From Puffinus mauretanicus (taxonomy: Eukaryota > Chordata > Aves > Procellariiformes > Procellariidae), in contig JAJKFH010003821.1 in the NCBI GenBank assembly GCA_023333565.1, positions 186,001 through 250,000 on the forward strand: a stretch of 64,000 nucleotides of DNA. The letters run 5' to 3'. The position numbers and the translations under genes are program-made. The notes beneath the pieces are model-generated. The model was not told where the DNA came from and made no database searches. It saw only the letters and a list, made by a program, of their open reading frames with translations. Positions 48,901 to 61,589 of the stretch are shown here, one piece after another (positions within the stretch are counted from its first letter, which is position 1; every line of letters begins with the position of its first letter).

Positions 48901-51666
48901 GGTGTCAGCACAAGTTTTATAATGATGTCAGAATTACTCCAGGATCAGTATTACTAACACAGGAGAATTGGTATTGCTTTTACAATTAAAAGAAATCTGA
49001 ATGGTCTGAGATATGAAAATACATAACTTGTGCATGCAAACAACCTCTGCCCTGCAAGTGACACCACAGACATACTGTCCTAATGAAAGCATTTCACTTT
49101 TTGTGGTGATAGCTTAGATACAGCTGATTTCTGAAGACATAGCCATCCCCTTTCCCTCCTTTCTCACAAAACTCTAATCATTTTACAATGCAAAGATACA
49201 GACACAGCCTGTCTTTCAGGCAGTAATTTTTATGTGTGTTAGACTTGCCAAAATTAAGCATGTACATGTTAATGTCACACTAAGGTTTTACCCCATTAAT
49301 TAAAGGCAGTTTATGGAAGGGAGGTGGGGAATTTTTATGATAATGCTTATATTCTGTTCTCATTTGCATCCAGGTAAACCTAATGTCAGTGTAGTTACTA
49401 ACAATTTGCACCCATAACAAGTCTGATCCACAACACAAAATTAATCAAGCTAGTGTTGTCAAATCTAGGATAGTATGTAAAAAAACAAAAATACTACCTA
49501 ACACCCCAAGTTTTTGTACATATAAATATTGAATTATGGCTTTTTTAAGTCCATATGCCACTGGCAGGAACTTCTGCAATGTCATTGCAGAACCCAAACC
49601 TCAAGGTGAGGCTGTATCACTCTCAAGGTGTCCAGGCTACACTTTGTGCCACTGGCATTTTGAAGCCAGTATTCTGAACAGACTGTTTCTCCATAAGTGG
49701 AAGAAGTTGATGGCAAATGACCATTTTTTGAATTATGTATCAGCACTAATGCACTGCTTGTGTCAGCTGAAGAGAAACATAATTCACAATAATGTTTATT
49801 AACTAATTAGAATTATAGAGTTAGAATTAGAATTATAGAATTGTAGAGTTTCCAGGAGGAACTGGACAGGGAGAAAACCCTTTGTATTTGTTTTTTCTGG
49901 GTTTAAAAGAAAACACACATATTAATCTTGATGTACTTCAATACAACCTGAGTTATTGAGTTGAAAAGGTGTTCTGTTGTGGGTTTTTCTCAGGTGTTCA
50001 TGATAAGGAAAATTCTATGCAGATCCATTCAGAAGCTCTGGCTGACTCAGGGTCCCGTTGCGGTGGGCTTCTATCCTTACATTGCCTGACCTAGCAGATT
50101 GAAAGACAGACTAAGTCTGACACCGGACAGGCCCTCAGCACATATAAAGCTGTCTGTTTCTGCTACGAAGACTAAGAGTTGAGTTATGGAAACCCAACTA
50201 GTAGCTCACCAGTTACTGAAAGCAAACCCTAAACCGGGTTTCCACTTTCTTATTTGCATTTGGGGAGTTTTAATGGCCCTCACAGTCTATTCAAATCTGA
50301 GGAGGCAGAAAAGCAGTTTGCATGGTAATTGCCATTGAGTGGACATATTAAAATACCTGAGAAGTAGAAAAGAAGGACATTAGGAAAGGAAGTACTAACC
50401 TAATACCAGGAGCACAGCTGCCCCGGGGAGGTGACCGCTAGCAAAAAGCCTCTGTGAAGCATGCAGAAACAGCAGCACAAACAAGTGAGGTGGGCATAGA
50501 AGTGGTCGGCTGCTGAGTCCAGTGTTTTTCCAGCAATTTCTCCCCATGCTTTGCTCTGGCAGGGGACCGCCACATCGCATGGCTTGCTTTACTGCTCCGT
50601 GCATTTTGAACACATTGGCAAATTTCATTCCCCTCCATTAGACCACTTGTGCTAGCACCCCCATTAACTGATCTGGCAGCGGATCTGTTTAGGTTCCTCC
50701 TCTGTCCCCATCAAGATGCTGTAGCAGTAAGTCCCAAGGGACCTAAAGGAGATTGTTCCCCTCTCCTGACTCCGGATGGCTGTGGTGGTGGCTAACAAGC
50801 ATGTGTGGGTGTTGCTGCTGTGCTTGATGGAGAAGAGTCACGTAAGCGTGACAGGAAAAGAAAGCTACAAACATGGGTTGTACTGTTTGCTTTGGAAGTG
50901 CTGAGATGTGTGGTTGTGCTGATGCCTTCCAGACCCAAGTGCCATAACTATGGGGCAATCGCTAAAATGTCTGGGATGTGCCTAATAGTGCATGGTTTCA
51001 TGATACGACATGAGATGAATTATCAGCTTACCTCTGCCAAAAGGGAAAGTCTGGTCACCCCCTTCCACCTCCTCGCCCCGCTGCTACTTTTGTGGCATAT
51101 ATTGAGCCAGAGCTGGGTCTCATCTGACTGCACAATAAGAGGTTCAACACATCATTAAATGGCAGAAAATTTGCCCAGCATATAAAGTGGATGGTATGTC
51201 CCCGAGTGAGTGATCAGAATGGGTTTACTCCGAGTACAGCAGATTGTCAGAGCCAGCACCGGACTGCGTAAGGGAGGGGTGGAAGATGGGGAGGGGTGCA
51301 AGAATTCTCCTTTTCAACAGCAGGGAAACGTTAGCCCAGTGCAACCTGTCATAAAATCATACATGAGCATACCTGTTGAGGGCTGATCTCTGGACAGTAT
51401 TCCTGAATAGTTGTTTAACCCTAAACAAGACCTGAACCACATTTAGGAGACATATAAACGTGCTTGTTTGAACATCCCAAGGATATTCAAAATTCTCAGG
51501 CAATATTGTGGATGTCTTCATGAAGAGGACAGAATAAAAAGGAGTTTCTGAAGATATGGGAGGGAAGATGAACAAGTGGGAGAAAGTGTCCCATCCTGTC
51601 TCCCCCCTAAATTCATTCTCCTAGGTGAAGAGGTAAAAAGTGTAATTATTAATAGTTTCCAAAAGA
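45901..51666. other. Non-coding stretch, AT-rich
   Basis: No gene recognised. It contains a T14 run just before it (45851-45864), a small tandem AGAATTATAG-type repeat at 49807-49848 annotated separately, and a moderately GC-rich patch at 50395-50640 with overlapping short open frames on the minus strand. Confidence 0.55.
49807..49848. repeat. Short tandem TTAGAATTATAGAG-like repeat
   Basis: TTAGAATTATAGAG (49807-49820) is followed by TTAGAA and a second, extended copy ending in AATTGTAGAG. It might be an eroded minus-strand CR1 3' octamer (CATAGAAT units), but the sequence beyond does not continue as CR1, so it is left as a simple tandem repeat. Confidence 0.6.
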
Positions 51667-51839
51667 TAGCCCCAGTGGGGTGGGGAGAGAATCGGAAGGG
51701 TAAGAGTGAGAAAAACTCATGGGTTGAGATAAAGACAGTTTAACAGAACAGAAAAGGGAAAATAATAATGATAATGATAAAATATACAAAATGAGTGATG
51801 TACAATGCAATTGCTCACCACCTGCGCTGACCGATAACC

Positions 51840-51857
51840 AAGTAGCGATCGCTACTT
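51840..51857. other. Perfect 18-bp palindrome AAGTAGCGATCGCTACTT
   Basis: The sequence is identical to its reverse complement over 18 bases, centred on GCGATCGC. It lies within the LTR just downstream of the TATA-like box in the LTR's orientation. It might be a binding site for a dimeric factor, or have arisen by mutation around a conserved GCGATCGC core. The palindrome is directly visible; a role is not established. Confidence 0.9.
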
Positions 51858-51877
51858 CCTGGATCACGCCTACCATT

Positions 51878-51898
51878 CATATACTGAGCATGACGTCA
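51878..51898 (-). promoter_or_regulatory. LTR promoter: CRE octamer and TATA-like box
   Basis: TGACGTCA, the full palindromic cAMP-response element, lies at 51891-51898. On the minus strand it is followed after six bases by TATATGA (complement of 51878-51884), a mutated TATA box. CRE directly upstream of TATA is a typical retroviral U3 promoter layout, normally driven by CREB/ATF or AP-1 factors. The CRE is intact and the TATA box is degraded, so residual promoter or enhancer activity is possible. Confidence 0.65.
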
Positions 51899-51960
51899 CA
51901 TGGTATGGAATACCCCATTCCAGCTGGGCTGGCTGTCCTGGCTGTGCTCCCTCCCAACCC

Positions 51961-51986
51961 TTGTTTTGTTTTGTTTTGTTTTTTTC
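51961..51986. repeat. (TTTTG)n simple repeat inside the LTR
   Basis: Four TTTTG units and a T run. It replaces part of the U3 expected at this point of the LTR, so it probably expanded after insertion or marks a small deletion. Confidence 0.85.
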
Positions 51987-52104
51987 TTGAGCTGAATGTC
52001 CTTGACTAGCAGTGTACTTAGCAACAACTGAAAACTTTTCTCATACTAAATCCAAAACACAGCACTAGGAAGAAATTTAACTCTATCCCAGCCGAAACAG
52101 GACA

Positions 52105-54979
52105 GTATCTCTGAAGTAGTGTACTGCATTGCAACTCTCTGCAGTCACAAATGCCTTTAAGATTGTTTTTGCATTATACATTGCCCTATATAAAGTTTAA
52201 TCAGCAGGGAACAATGTACTTCACCATCAGGAAATGAAGTACCTCTACAACAAGCCTGATTTGAAACATCCTGGAGCTGTTCCCTTAGATTATCACAGAG
52301 GAAAGTCCTGGAGAAAAAAATCAACCACTTTCTAAGTGTTAATTTTTCTGTTTCCTAGAGAAAGGTAAAAACAGGTTTTCACTGTTGTTCCTTTTATGTG
52401 AAGGATAATCACACTGATAATCCCAGTTCTTGTCAAAGATGATGAGGCTGACAACATGAAGGAGGGGAAAAGGGTCAGGAATCCTCACTTCAGTCTAGTC
52501 TGAGCCTAAGCTCACAGGAAAACAACACAAAGACATGGATTAAGCACAGAGCAGGGTCCACCATATCACCCAGGTGAAGGTGAGTAAACCAAGGAGAGCA
52601 GCGTATGTGTAATGCAGGGGGCAGATGGGTATTTGGCACGTTCATGCAGTGGTTATGCTTGGAGGCAGAGGTTATCTACCTCTTGGGTAATGTTGCAGCT
52701 TCTGTCAATGTGCTTGTTCCACCTTTGTGCAGAAAGTAGGGCATGGAGGAAGAGGAGTCTTGCCCTGATGGGGTGTTGGGATGTAGCCTGGATTTGCACC
52801 TGTGCACAGGAGCTCATTTGTGCTCCCAGACACAGAAGTATGTGCACAGCCAACGTGAGTGTGATTTGACTGAAAAAATGGTGGTTGAAAAAAGGAGACA
52901 TCATAGACTAGATCAGAGTCATACCAGACAAAACTATTCTTTTTAGGCAAAGTACAAATAAACTTCCTACAGCTAACCTGACATCCCAGGCTGACCTTCT
53001 TGCATGACACAAATCCAGGCTGGCGTCTGCTAACATCCTATGACCATGCGCTTCCTTCTCAGGCATACCAAAGTTTGCTGGGCCATACCTGATGCCCTGT
53101 GTTGCCTCTGCCCCATAACACCACAGCACACTGCAAGGAGCTTAGGGGAAGGACTTCCAGGAGGAGGTGAGGGGTAGTTGAGGGAGTCAGTCTCTCTCTA
53201 CCACTGGAGCAATAGTTGCATCTTGCCATACCTTGGTAAATAGTTGTCCCAATGAAGAGACACCTTTGCCTTTGAACCAAACCTTGTATTATTAGCCAGG
53301 ACACAACCAGTGGTGGCACAAGGCCATATAATGAGACTTCCAGCAAGGGAGAGAGTACGATTAGCAGCCACCAGAAAGCGAGCTAATAGGCATCAAAATC
53401 ATACTCTGACTACCATGGAAGCTGGATTGCCAGATAAAAGTTGAACAGAAGAAGCGGAAGCAAGAACTGGAGAAGAAAAATAACATTATCTATTTTTATT
53501 GTCTCCCTGAGGGAAAGGGATGAGAAGAAATAATGCCAAAAGCACAAGAACAGCTGATAAAGGTTTACTCAGCTTAGAAAATCCTACTCTTTAACATTTG
53601 TTATTCTATGAAATATAAATTAAGGCATTAGTACTTGAGGGGGTTTTGGTTTCTGAATAAGTACAAATCTAAATACATTCTACCTGGTGTCTGAAAAGCT
53701 TGAAAGCCTGAGAAGACTTGAGATTATCCTAACTACACAAATAGGGCATTGTAGGAAAAGTCCTCCTTTATTGCTTACTCAGTCCTAGGTAAAATAGTGC
53801 AAAGTTACTCCTTGTATGAAGAGAATATACACAGCAGTCAAAACATTTGGAGTAGATCTTTAGCTAAAAATGGTAAAAATGGAATTAGTCCAGCTTACAC
53901 CAGCAGAGCATCTATGTATCTGAGAAAAGTGTAACAGAGGAACAAAATGCTGCTACATCAGTTCATTCCTTTTGTTTTCAGTTAATTCCCCCAACACTGT
54001 CTGTGCATGCTCTAGGCATTTTTGTAAAGATTGGGTTTAAATTCACCATGTTGCTATGCACTTAACTATGGGTTTATATTTCCGCTCAAAGAATTCATGT
54101 GTAGGGTTGTTGTTTTTGTCAGACATGAGTCCACAGAGGAATAAAAGGCATAGAAAGATCAGATAATAAGAGCATTTAGAAGACAATGATAAATCCCCAG
54201 CAACATAATTGAATATGTTGTAAATTTTAAATATAATTTATGGTTGATCCTTTCTTCCTTCTTCTCTATATAAGCCTACAGTACTGAAGAAGTAGTAATG
54301 CCCTCTGCTACTAGTCAGGCATAAAAAGAATACGACTAAATCTCCTGGGTGCTCAGCACCTCCAGAGGTGCAGCAAGGCTTGATGTGAGGCATGCCAGAA
54401 AGCCAAATTTAAATTCCTGAATGCAAACCTTCCACTTCACATTTTTCACAAACAGTGAAGCTCACTGAGGAAAGACAGGGCAGGACTTAGCTTCAGGCTA
54501 AGCAGCGGCACAGGGAAGGAGAAAAAGCCTGCCAGCAGCAGTAGATGCGGTCAGGATATGTCTACACTGTCTTTCGTGCCGCACAAGAGCGCTCTGGCAA
54601 AGACAGCCATCTCCTGTGGTGGACTGCACATTCTGCTGCAGCAGGCATGACAGGGAAGGCTGGTATCCATAGGCATCTCCCTTGAGGATATCAACCTAAA
54701 AGGGCACAAAATGTGATGATCAGAGTAATACAACTACATGCAACTTATGAATTCTGGCTGACATGCAGAAACTGTTGCTTTGAAAAGGCTGCTGTGAGGG
54801 TTTGGATTTCTCTGCTTGCTGAGCAACTGGGGAGAATAGAGAGCTAACCTTCATAATTTGGGCCAGACAAGCCAGTGGGCTGACTGAAGCCTGGGAAGAC
54901 TAGCTGGCTTTAAACATCATTACCAGCAAATTCATTTTTCCGCCCTACAGGCTGTGTGTGTGTGCGCGTGTGTTATTGA
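52105..54979. other. Non-coding stretch
   Basis: No gene recognised. 52600-53380 is somewhat richer in GC and shows overlapping short open frames on both strands without domains. A (TG)n tract with CG interruptions lies at 54953-54973. Confidence 0.55.
54953..54973. repeat. (TG)n microsatellite with CG units
   Basis: Alternating purine-pyrimidine tract (TGTGTGTGTGTGCGCGTGTG), a sequence class able to adopt Z-DNA. It lies directly before a splice-acceptor-like TTCCAG at 54980-54985. Confidence 0.85.
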
Positions 54980-55399
54980 TTCCAGATTTTAAACGCCCCT
55001 GAAGATATACCCAATGGACTTGAAGTTGAAGATAACATTGAACTTGCAGATGGCAACGGGAAAGGGCTGTGCTGGCCTAGGGCAGGGAACTTGCGTGCTC
55101 CGGAATTTCATTTCCCTGAAGAAGTGACCAAAAACCAGCCTGTGCCCAGGAAATGTGCTAAAAAAATAGAAAATGAAAAGCAGTGCACAAGTAATGGGCA
55201 ACGTGAGAAACTACAAGCTGAGCAGGTTGGGATCCAGTGCAGTAGCACGGAGAGTGTCCATGTAGGAGGACAGCCTCTTAAGCCTGTGGCATTTCCCTTA
55301 CAGGCATCAGCCAAAATGGGGCTGGATGCTGATGGAGAACTTTTGGATGGCACCCAGACCAAGCAACATGCATGTTACTCTAACTTCAGCAGTGGCTAA
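54980..55399 (+). other. Open frame behind a splice-acceptor-like site (possible exon)
   Basis: The frame is open from 54980 to TAA at 55397-55399, about 139 codons, without an initiating ATG near its start. It begins with TTCCAG (54980-54985), which could serve as an acceptor. The upstream pyrimidine tract is poor because it is a TG repeat. The translation is hydrophilic and mixed (PEDIPNGLEVEDNIELADGN near the start, later EEVTKNQPVPRKCAKKIENE), unlike the low-complexity frames elsewhere in the window. No domain is recognised. A minus-strand frame overlaps it (55108-55362). No AATAAA follows closely. It could be a terminal exon of an unrecognised gene or a chance open frame; chance is more likely. 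Confidence 0.2.
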
Positions 55400-56783
55400 C
55401 GTGTGGAGGTCTTGCTGAAAAGAAGGGTGGAGAAGTGGCTGACCTGGCCTAAGGGGAGGCATCTTTCAAAGGACCACTATGGCAAGATATTTCTAAACTG
55501 CATGTGTGGTTCTGCCATCACTGATCTAACTTCTCGTGTACACCCTACTAGTAAAAGAGTAGTCTGCTATTAACAGCAACTATGAGGTTTTCCTATGATT
55601 CATCTTTATACCTTGGAAACGGCGAGATGTCACTGGGACCAGCGGTTCCCACTTTGTAAGACAGATCTCAGTGGGTCAAAACACTAACTCCATGAGATCA
55701 AGTAGTATTTATCAGATGGTTCAACATGTTACTTTCCAATCACCACTGTTTAAAGAGATCAAAATCCAGTGCTATAAAATTATTTTATCTTGCATCTAGT
55801 AATTCCTACTGTATTTACGGAAGTAATTTTCTCAACACAGAATGCTTCTTGACTGTGTTTCTCCCAGTATCTATTGCCCAATGGAGTAATTGAAGGTGCT
55901 TCAAAAGAAAGTAGATAAAGAGATTTTGAAGAAAGGAAGTATAAAAAAGTGAGAGCTAACAGCTATTAATTATTTCCTCTTTATGTATGTAACACACCAG
56001 TTTTAGATGCGCTTACTAGTAACATTATTATACAGTTGTTATGGAAGCGTCAAGCTGTTCACGAAGCCAATGCAAAGCATTTTAAGCAGTACTAAGTGTA
56101 AAACCAAATGAATTAATGTGTTTTTCATAGAGTTTCTTTGATTGTTTGCTTGTATTTTACTCCCAGGAGAAAATCCAACTGAAAACCAGAGGCCTGTTCC
56201 TGCCAACTTTTATTCAGCTAAACCGTCCCATGGATTTCAACAGAACGATGGAAATGTCTAAGAATTATCCACGTGAGCAAAGCTTAGGAATGCCAGCTAC
56301 CATGATTGATTGCAATGCTGTCTTCAGTGTGGTGTTGGTTGTGTAAAGAAAATGCTTTGCTTTCAAGACATAAAAAATCAATTTCAGTTTTATTATTATG
56401 TGTCTTGTACCTAAAGCAGACTGGGCCAGATTCCCTGTTACCTTGCATGTTATATAAGTATTAGCATACCATGTAGCAATTTGCACCCAGCTTGAACATG
56501 GTGTCAACGGCCAAGTGAGAAAGATGACCAAGAATATGGCTCTGGCTATTACATCATGATGATACAAAATAATGGGTAGCTTCATTTTCAGGGATTGCCA
56601 TTCTTTTTTACCTTTTTGTGGGAGATCGAGATATTATTTGGAAAAGTTAGACTAAAACAGTGTGAGATGAGTTCTTTCACAGAGGAAAAATCTGGTTTCC
56701 TGAACAGTGGGATAATTAGTTTGCTGTACAAGTGGTATCCAGGTCTGTTCAGATCCTGTGATGAAATAGAGGTAGAGCTCATG

Positions 56784-56842
56784 GCTTTCTGTACCTTACT
56801 GTGCAGGTACATGCTTTCTGTACTTTCTGTACTTTACTGTGC
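56784..56842. repeat. Local duplication of a GCTTTCTGTACYTTACTGTGC unit
   Basis: The 21-base unit at 56784-56804 recurs at 56823-56842 with one difference, and an extra partial copy GCTTTCTGTA sits between them (56813-56822). A small tandem duplication with slippage. Confidence 0.85.
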
Positions 56843-59800
56843 TGGCCCACCAAAAACACAGTGCAAGTGTTTAGTCCTTCACACACAGTCGTGGAAATCA
56901 GACTTGCAGTGCAGGACATGAGAAAAACCTATTCCTCACTTTTAAAAATTCTAATTGAAAATAATGGTGACATTTCCCAATGAAGTCAATAGTTTGTCCT
57001 TTTTTGTTTATTCCTAAGGGCCTCAAGAGGAGGTTAAAGCAAGGTTAGAGAAACGAAGGGAAGTTGTTTCCACCTTCAACAGCTCTACTGAAGTCACATA
57101 ATGAAAATACCTTTCCTTTTTGAGAAATGGTTACTAATTCAAGTCACTGAGACTGCATGTCTGGCTATTGCTCCACAAAGAGAGCCAGCACACAATCATT
57201 AATAATTATCATCATCATGTTTACAGTACTGAGAGATTGCAGATTAATCAGACAACATAAAGATGGAAGGGAGAACAAGAAGCCAGTGGCTAAAGGATGA
57301 TGTTTAGTGTGGCTCTTGTGAGTTTTTATTGGGTATTTATTAGTTCCACTTAGTGGTCTCCTGTACAATGTTTTCTGAAAGAGGGTTTGGGCCACTCCTG
57401 GGGAGGAGACTGCATGTCAGAAGGGTGAAGCAGGAGACGGAAGATAGGTCAGTCACATGTAGGGGACATCCCAGGTCACACAGCAGAGCACCTCACATGG
57501 TAGAAAAAGCCTGTATTTAGGCACCCAAATCTCACCTTCAGTGTTTTAGACTTAAGAGAAACACCTCTGGTAAGGCCAACACCTTCTTACAAAGAAATAA
57601 ATTCACAGACTAACGACCATGACAACTGAAGTGAGGAACAAACCACTGAACGACTTCCCATCCTCAACCTTATATCTTCTAAGCATACAAGGTGGTATTG
57701 TCTCTGTTCAGATAGGATGAGTCCAGATGATCCATGAAACCACCTGAAACTGCATGATATGCAGTTGTTCACAAGCAGTAATAGCTCACTCAGCAACCAC
57801 CATCCTTCAGCAAAACACCAGGTGCAAGGAATGGATCTGTCTCCTTTATTAACATGATGGTGTCATGTATATACCTGTGTTTTATCCTAGAGTTAATCCC
57901 TTTAATTAAACTGTGCTATGAAAAGCTTTCTTCATAGTATGTGTTACATTCCCATAGAAACTGATTCATTCACACTGATCTTGGATTTTACCTTTAGCAT
58001 GCTTAACTTCTGGTTCTGTAGTAATCTGAAACACTTTCTCTAACTGTGAGAAAAATCTGTCTTTTTTGACTACAGCAGCACTGATTGATTCCGTGCTTAC
58101 AGATGGATTTTTTTTATGGGCTCTTATTCACTGATGCTTCAGAAACCTATTGGTTGGTTGTATTCCCACAGCTGAAATAAACTGGTGGCACAGGAGAAAA
58201 CTGCCACATTTGCTGAAACACCACAGACAAATTGCTATTCCTTTAGCTAACCTTATTTTTTTTTATTTTCCAAGAAATGTGCTACATTTCTAAAGAGACC
58301 AATTTCAAGGAAACTGAACACTCTGCCTTTATAAAGAAAAATGAGATAATATAGGGGGTGGGGAGAGAGTAGAAATATTTCTGGTTATTCTGGAAGGTTT
58401 TATTCTTTCTCAGTAAAATGTTATTAAAAAAGTATCCAAAGTTCAGTGCTGTTGGGTTTTTCTAAAAGACCTGGAGACTTAACTCATTATTCAGGTGAGT
58501 GGTCCAGAGAGGTCAGCAGGCCCGTTCCAATGAGTGATGACATTTAGCAAACTCTTGCAGGATGAAAAATTAAAACAGCAGTTCTGTAAGTTGCCTCACA
58601 CTGGCAGGTGCCCCCATGTCTGGTGTATCTTTCAGAATGGGCACAGGATTCCATTCAGGTGCTGACATTTTGGATAAATAGTTAATTTTTTAAATGCCAT
58701 AGCATACTGGCTGTGCTTTGAGGTATGTTTATGTGAATGAGGAAGGGATCGGTAGGGCTAAGTGTATACATAAGCCAATGAAAGACAGTAGCTGTCTAAT
58801 TTGAGCCCTGTTCATTTGGAGAAAAGGTCCTTACACTTCTGCTCTTTTAAGTTAAATTGCTTTGCCATTGTCTGTATTTCTAATCTTCTTGCACGCTTCC
58901 CCTGGGAACAGAGAAAGGAATGGACATATTAGAGGGATCAGACAGCTGTGAGTATGGAATATACTGTGCAGTTAGAGTCAAATTATTACGGGTCTGATCC
59001 TGGGGCATGCCCAGAATCCACAACCCTTATTAAAGTCAGAATCAGGAGCCCTCTGCATCTCACAGATACAGGCTACGGCAAAATAAGGACTCATCCAGAC
59101 TGTTGCTAACATCAACAGAATTTTTAGACCTAAATCTATAAGAGATTTAGCCTCCTAAACTCGAGATTCCCAAGGCACTTTTCCTGCTGTGTATCCCGAC
59201 AGATATCTATATAATTTGTATGCCTACATATCCACCACTGTACACAGAACTGTTGCTGAACAACCGCAAACAACCAACAATGTTTGGTGCTTTCTACTAT
59301 ATCTTGACTTTGGAGCAAGGCTTTTCCTCAATACAACCTCAACAGGCAAATAACTGTTTTCACAAACATGGGCTCCACATAACAGGGATGAGATTTGGTA
59401 TAAGTAAGCTGGAATGCCGTTGCTATTGAAGAAGCTGCAAAATGTAGTTAAACTGTTAACTAGCCTTAATTTGAACAGCATTCAAATCTGGTTGAGGTCC
59501 ATTTCTGCAGGGTCTGCTCACTTTTTTAAAGTTCACGATGCCCTCATTGGAACAGCGATACCGATTACAACACAAAAAATTTCTGAGACTTGGGCATCAC
59601 CTGGGTTTGGTTACACTGTTGGTGAGTTGTAGAGGGTAATGCAATAATGAGATGTCTGTGATATTAACATAATTGGTTATTCCAGATATAGGTAAATTGT
59701 TTTTCTCTGCATATTTCTGGTCCTCAATTTCAAATCAGTGGACCAGTGTATTATGCTGCCAAAGTCACCAGGAGATGTCAGACACCCGGCATGGTAAGTG

Positions 59801-60620
59801 AATGATTACACAGCGTGAGGGAAACAAGGACAGATACCAGTAATAGCAAAAAGAGATTTCCTGGGACAGTAAGGAAACCAAACAAACACTCTGAGGGTAA
59901 AAGCTCTAGTCCTGGTTGTACATATGTATATGACAGACCTTACTTTTTATTTTCAGAGTTACCAACATTCAAACTGCTCTAAACATGAGGTATAACAGCG
60001 TGTAGGAGGATTTATGTTTCAGTCAGCCCTGTAAAAATGCTGACAGAGGTTGGAGATGTGACTGACATTAAGGGGGCTGTATGTATAAGATGTCAGGGCA
60101 TGTCTTATCAGCAGATGGGCAACCAAACAGTGTTGAGTCTTGAGGGCAATGCTGTCTTCAAGTACTAACGAGGAATTTGTCTTAGCCTATTTCCAAACCA
60201 AGATACCAGTCCTCCTATCAGTGACTGCAATGTGAGGTGATGGTTGTAAATAATTATTCCTCCTCCTTCACTTCCTTGTGGGCCATCTGCTTTTTACCCT
60301 TTTGTCTGGATTTTGTAGTTGGCAGCAGAAGTAAACTAATACCTAATAATTTTTGCAAGATAAATTCAGCAAAATTAAGATTAGCTATGTAATTAACACA
60401 GGAGTTTAAACCCGAAAAGCTCCATTTTTTATTTGCTTCTTTTATAACTGCTCCCCATCGCACCTCTCACGCTCTTTTTCTACGATTCCTTTCCCATCTA
60501 TAAGTTCAATTTTTTTCTCTTCCTTTCTCATGTTTTGCTGTTCTTTTCCCCTTCTTTGTTGCACAGCCCTTGACCAAGTTCCCATACCCTAAACACTCTT
60601 CTGTCTTCATTCTCAGATGT

Positions 60621-60650
60621 GTCCCTCCCTCTCTCTCTCCCTCCCTCTCA
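60621..60650. repeat. (CT)n/(CCCT)n simple repeat
   Basis: GTCCCTCCCTCTCTCTCTCC and continuation, a pyrimidine-only tract. Simple repeat in a pyrimidine-rich neighbourhood. Confidence 0.85.
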
Positions 60651-61589
60651 CTTTTTCCAATTTCTTTTTTCTCTCATCCCCTTAAATTCTCTTTTCGCAG
60701 CCTTTGTCTGTGGTTGCCACGGGATGAGGGGGAACTGGTGCTACACCTATTGCACTTCAGGTCCTCACACACTCAAGCATGGACTCTCCAGGGTCACCAT
60801 GCTTTTCTCTGCTGGGAACAGAGAGACACATCCCACCAGCACAGCACATCAATATTTACTGATACAGAAAAGTACTTTGTGGGAATGGCAGCCTGGGAGC
60901 CGTTCTTCCAGTAGTTGGCTACTAATAATGAATGATGATCACTTTTAGTTCTAGAGTGAAAGACGTTTTGACGGATACATTTTCATTTGCCACCCTGTTT
61001 CTCGTAGTGCCGACTTCACAGAGTCATGGGGATGACTGGTGTAATAAACCAATAATTGGGCTATTTAAACTTGAAGATCGATCTCCTGCCATCATCATTA
61101 AAGAAAAAAATACCATGTTAAGTTCTTTTCTGATTGATTTTTTTCTAAACATGTCAATTTACATCACTAGGTTTTAAGACAGCATTGATTTGAGCAAGCA
61201 AACAGATGCAGAAATATTAGTGAAGGTGTAATTAGCATGCTTTTCCCCTTTTTCAAGATTGACTTAAGATATCTCAGTGACAGTACGTTTTTTTTTTCAG
61301 TTGATAACCAAACATTGCCTTAGGGACTGTGCCTTCTTATGACATTTATTCCTTCCTACTTAACAAAGATGTGTGTTTTTAATGGAATTCATTTCATAGC
61401 AGACACACTGTTACTGCTGAGTACAGACTTATATCCAAAGTAGGACATATCCGGGTCGGATTTGCAAAGCTGCGACAACAATTTCCCGGTATCACTTAAT
61501 TAGATGCTATCTGTGAAACATTTATAAATGCAATTGTCTTCTAACAATATATTCTCTTTTTCCACCCCTACCCCTGACTTAATTTTGTG

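Larger units (their letters stand above)
51667..52104 (-). mobile_element. Endogenous retrovirus solo LTR, 3'-truncated
   Basis: On the minus strand the element begins TGTCCTGTTTCGGCTGGGAT (complement of 52104 downward), runs through a GTTGCTAAGTA-type U3 region, a CRE, a TATA-like box and an AT-rich trinucleotide patch, and ends in a C-rich segment near 51667. This order is familiar to me from a widespread avian endogenous-retrovirus LTR, probably ERVL class. The outer ~50 bases at the 3' end, including the terminal CA, are not recognisable, so the copy is truncated. No internal retroviral sequence lies on either side, so it is a solo LTR. A (TTTTG)n tract at 51961-51986 interrupts the U3. 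Missing ends mean no target duplication can be checked. The exact family name should be confirmed by repeat masking. Confidence 0.85.

Noticed and set aside
60692..60760. Strong acceptor-like TTTTCGCAG followed by an open segment
   Set aside because: No convincing donor within a plausible exon length; the only candidate (CAGGTCCTC near 60757) is weak, and the pyrimidine tract is part of a simple repeat.
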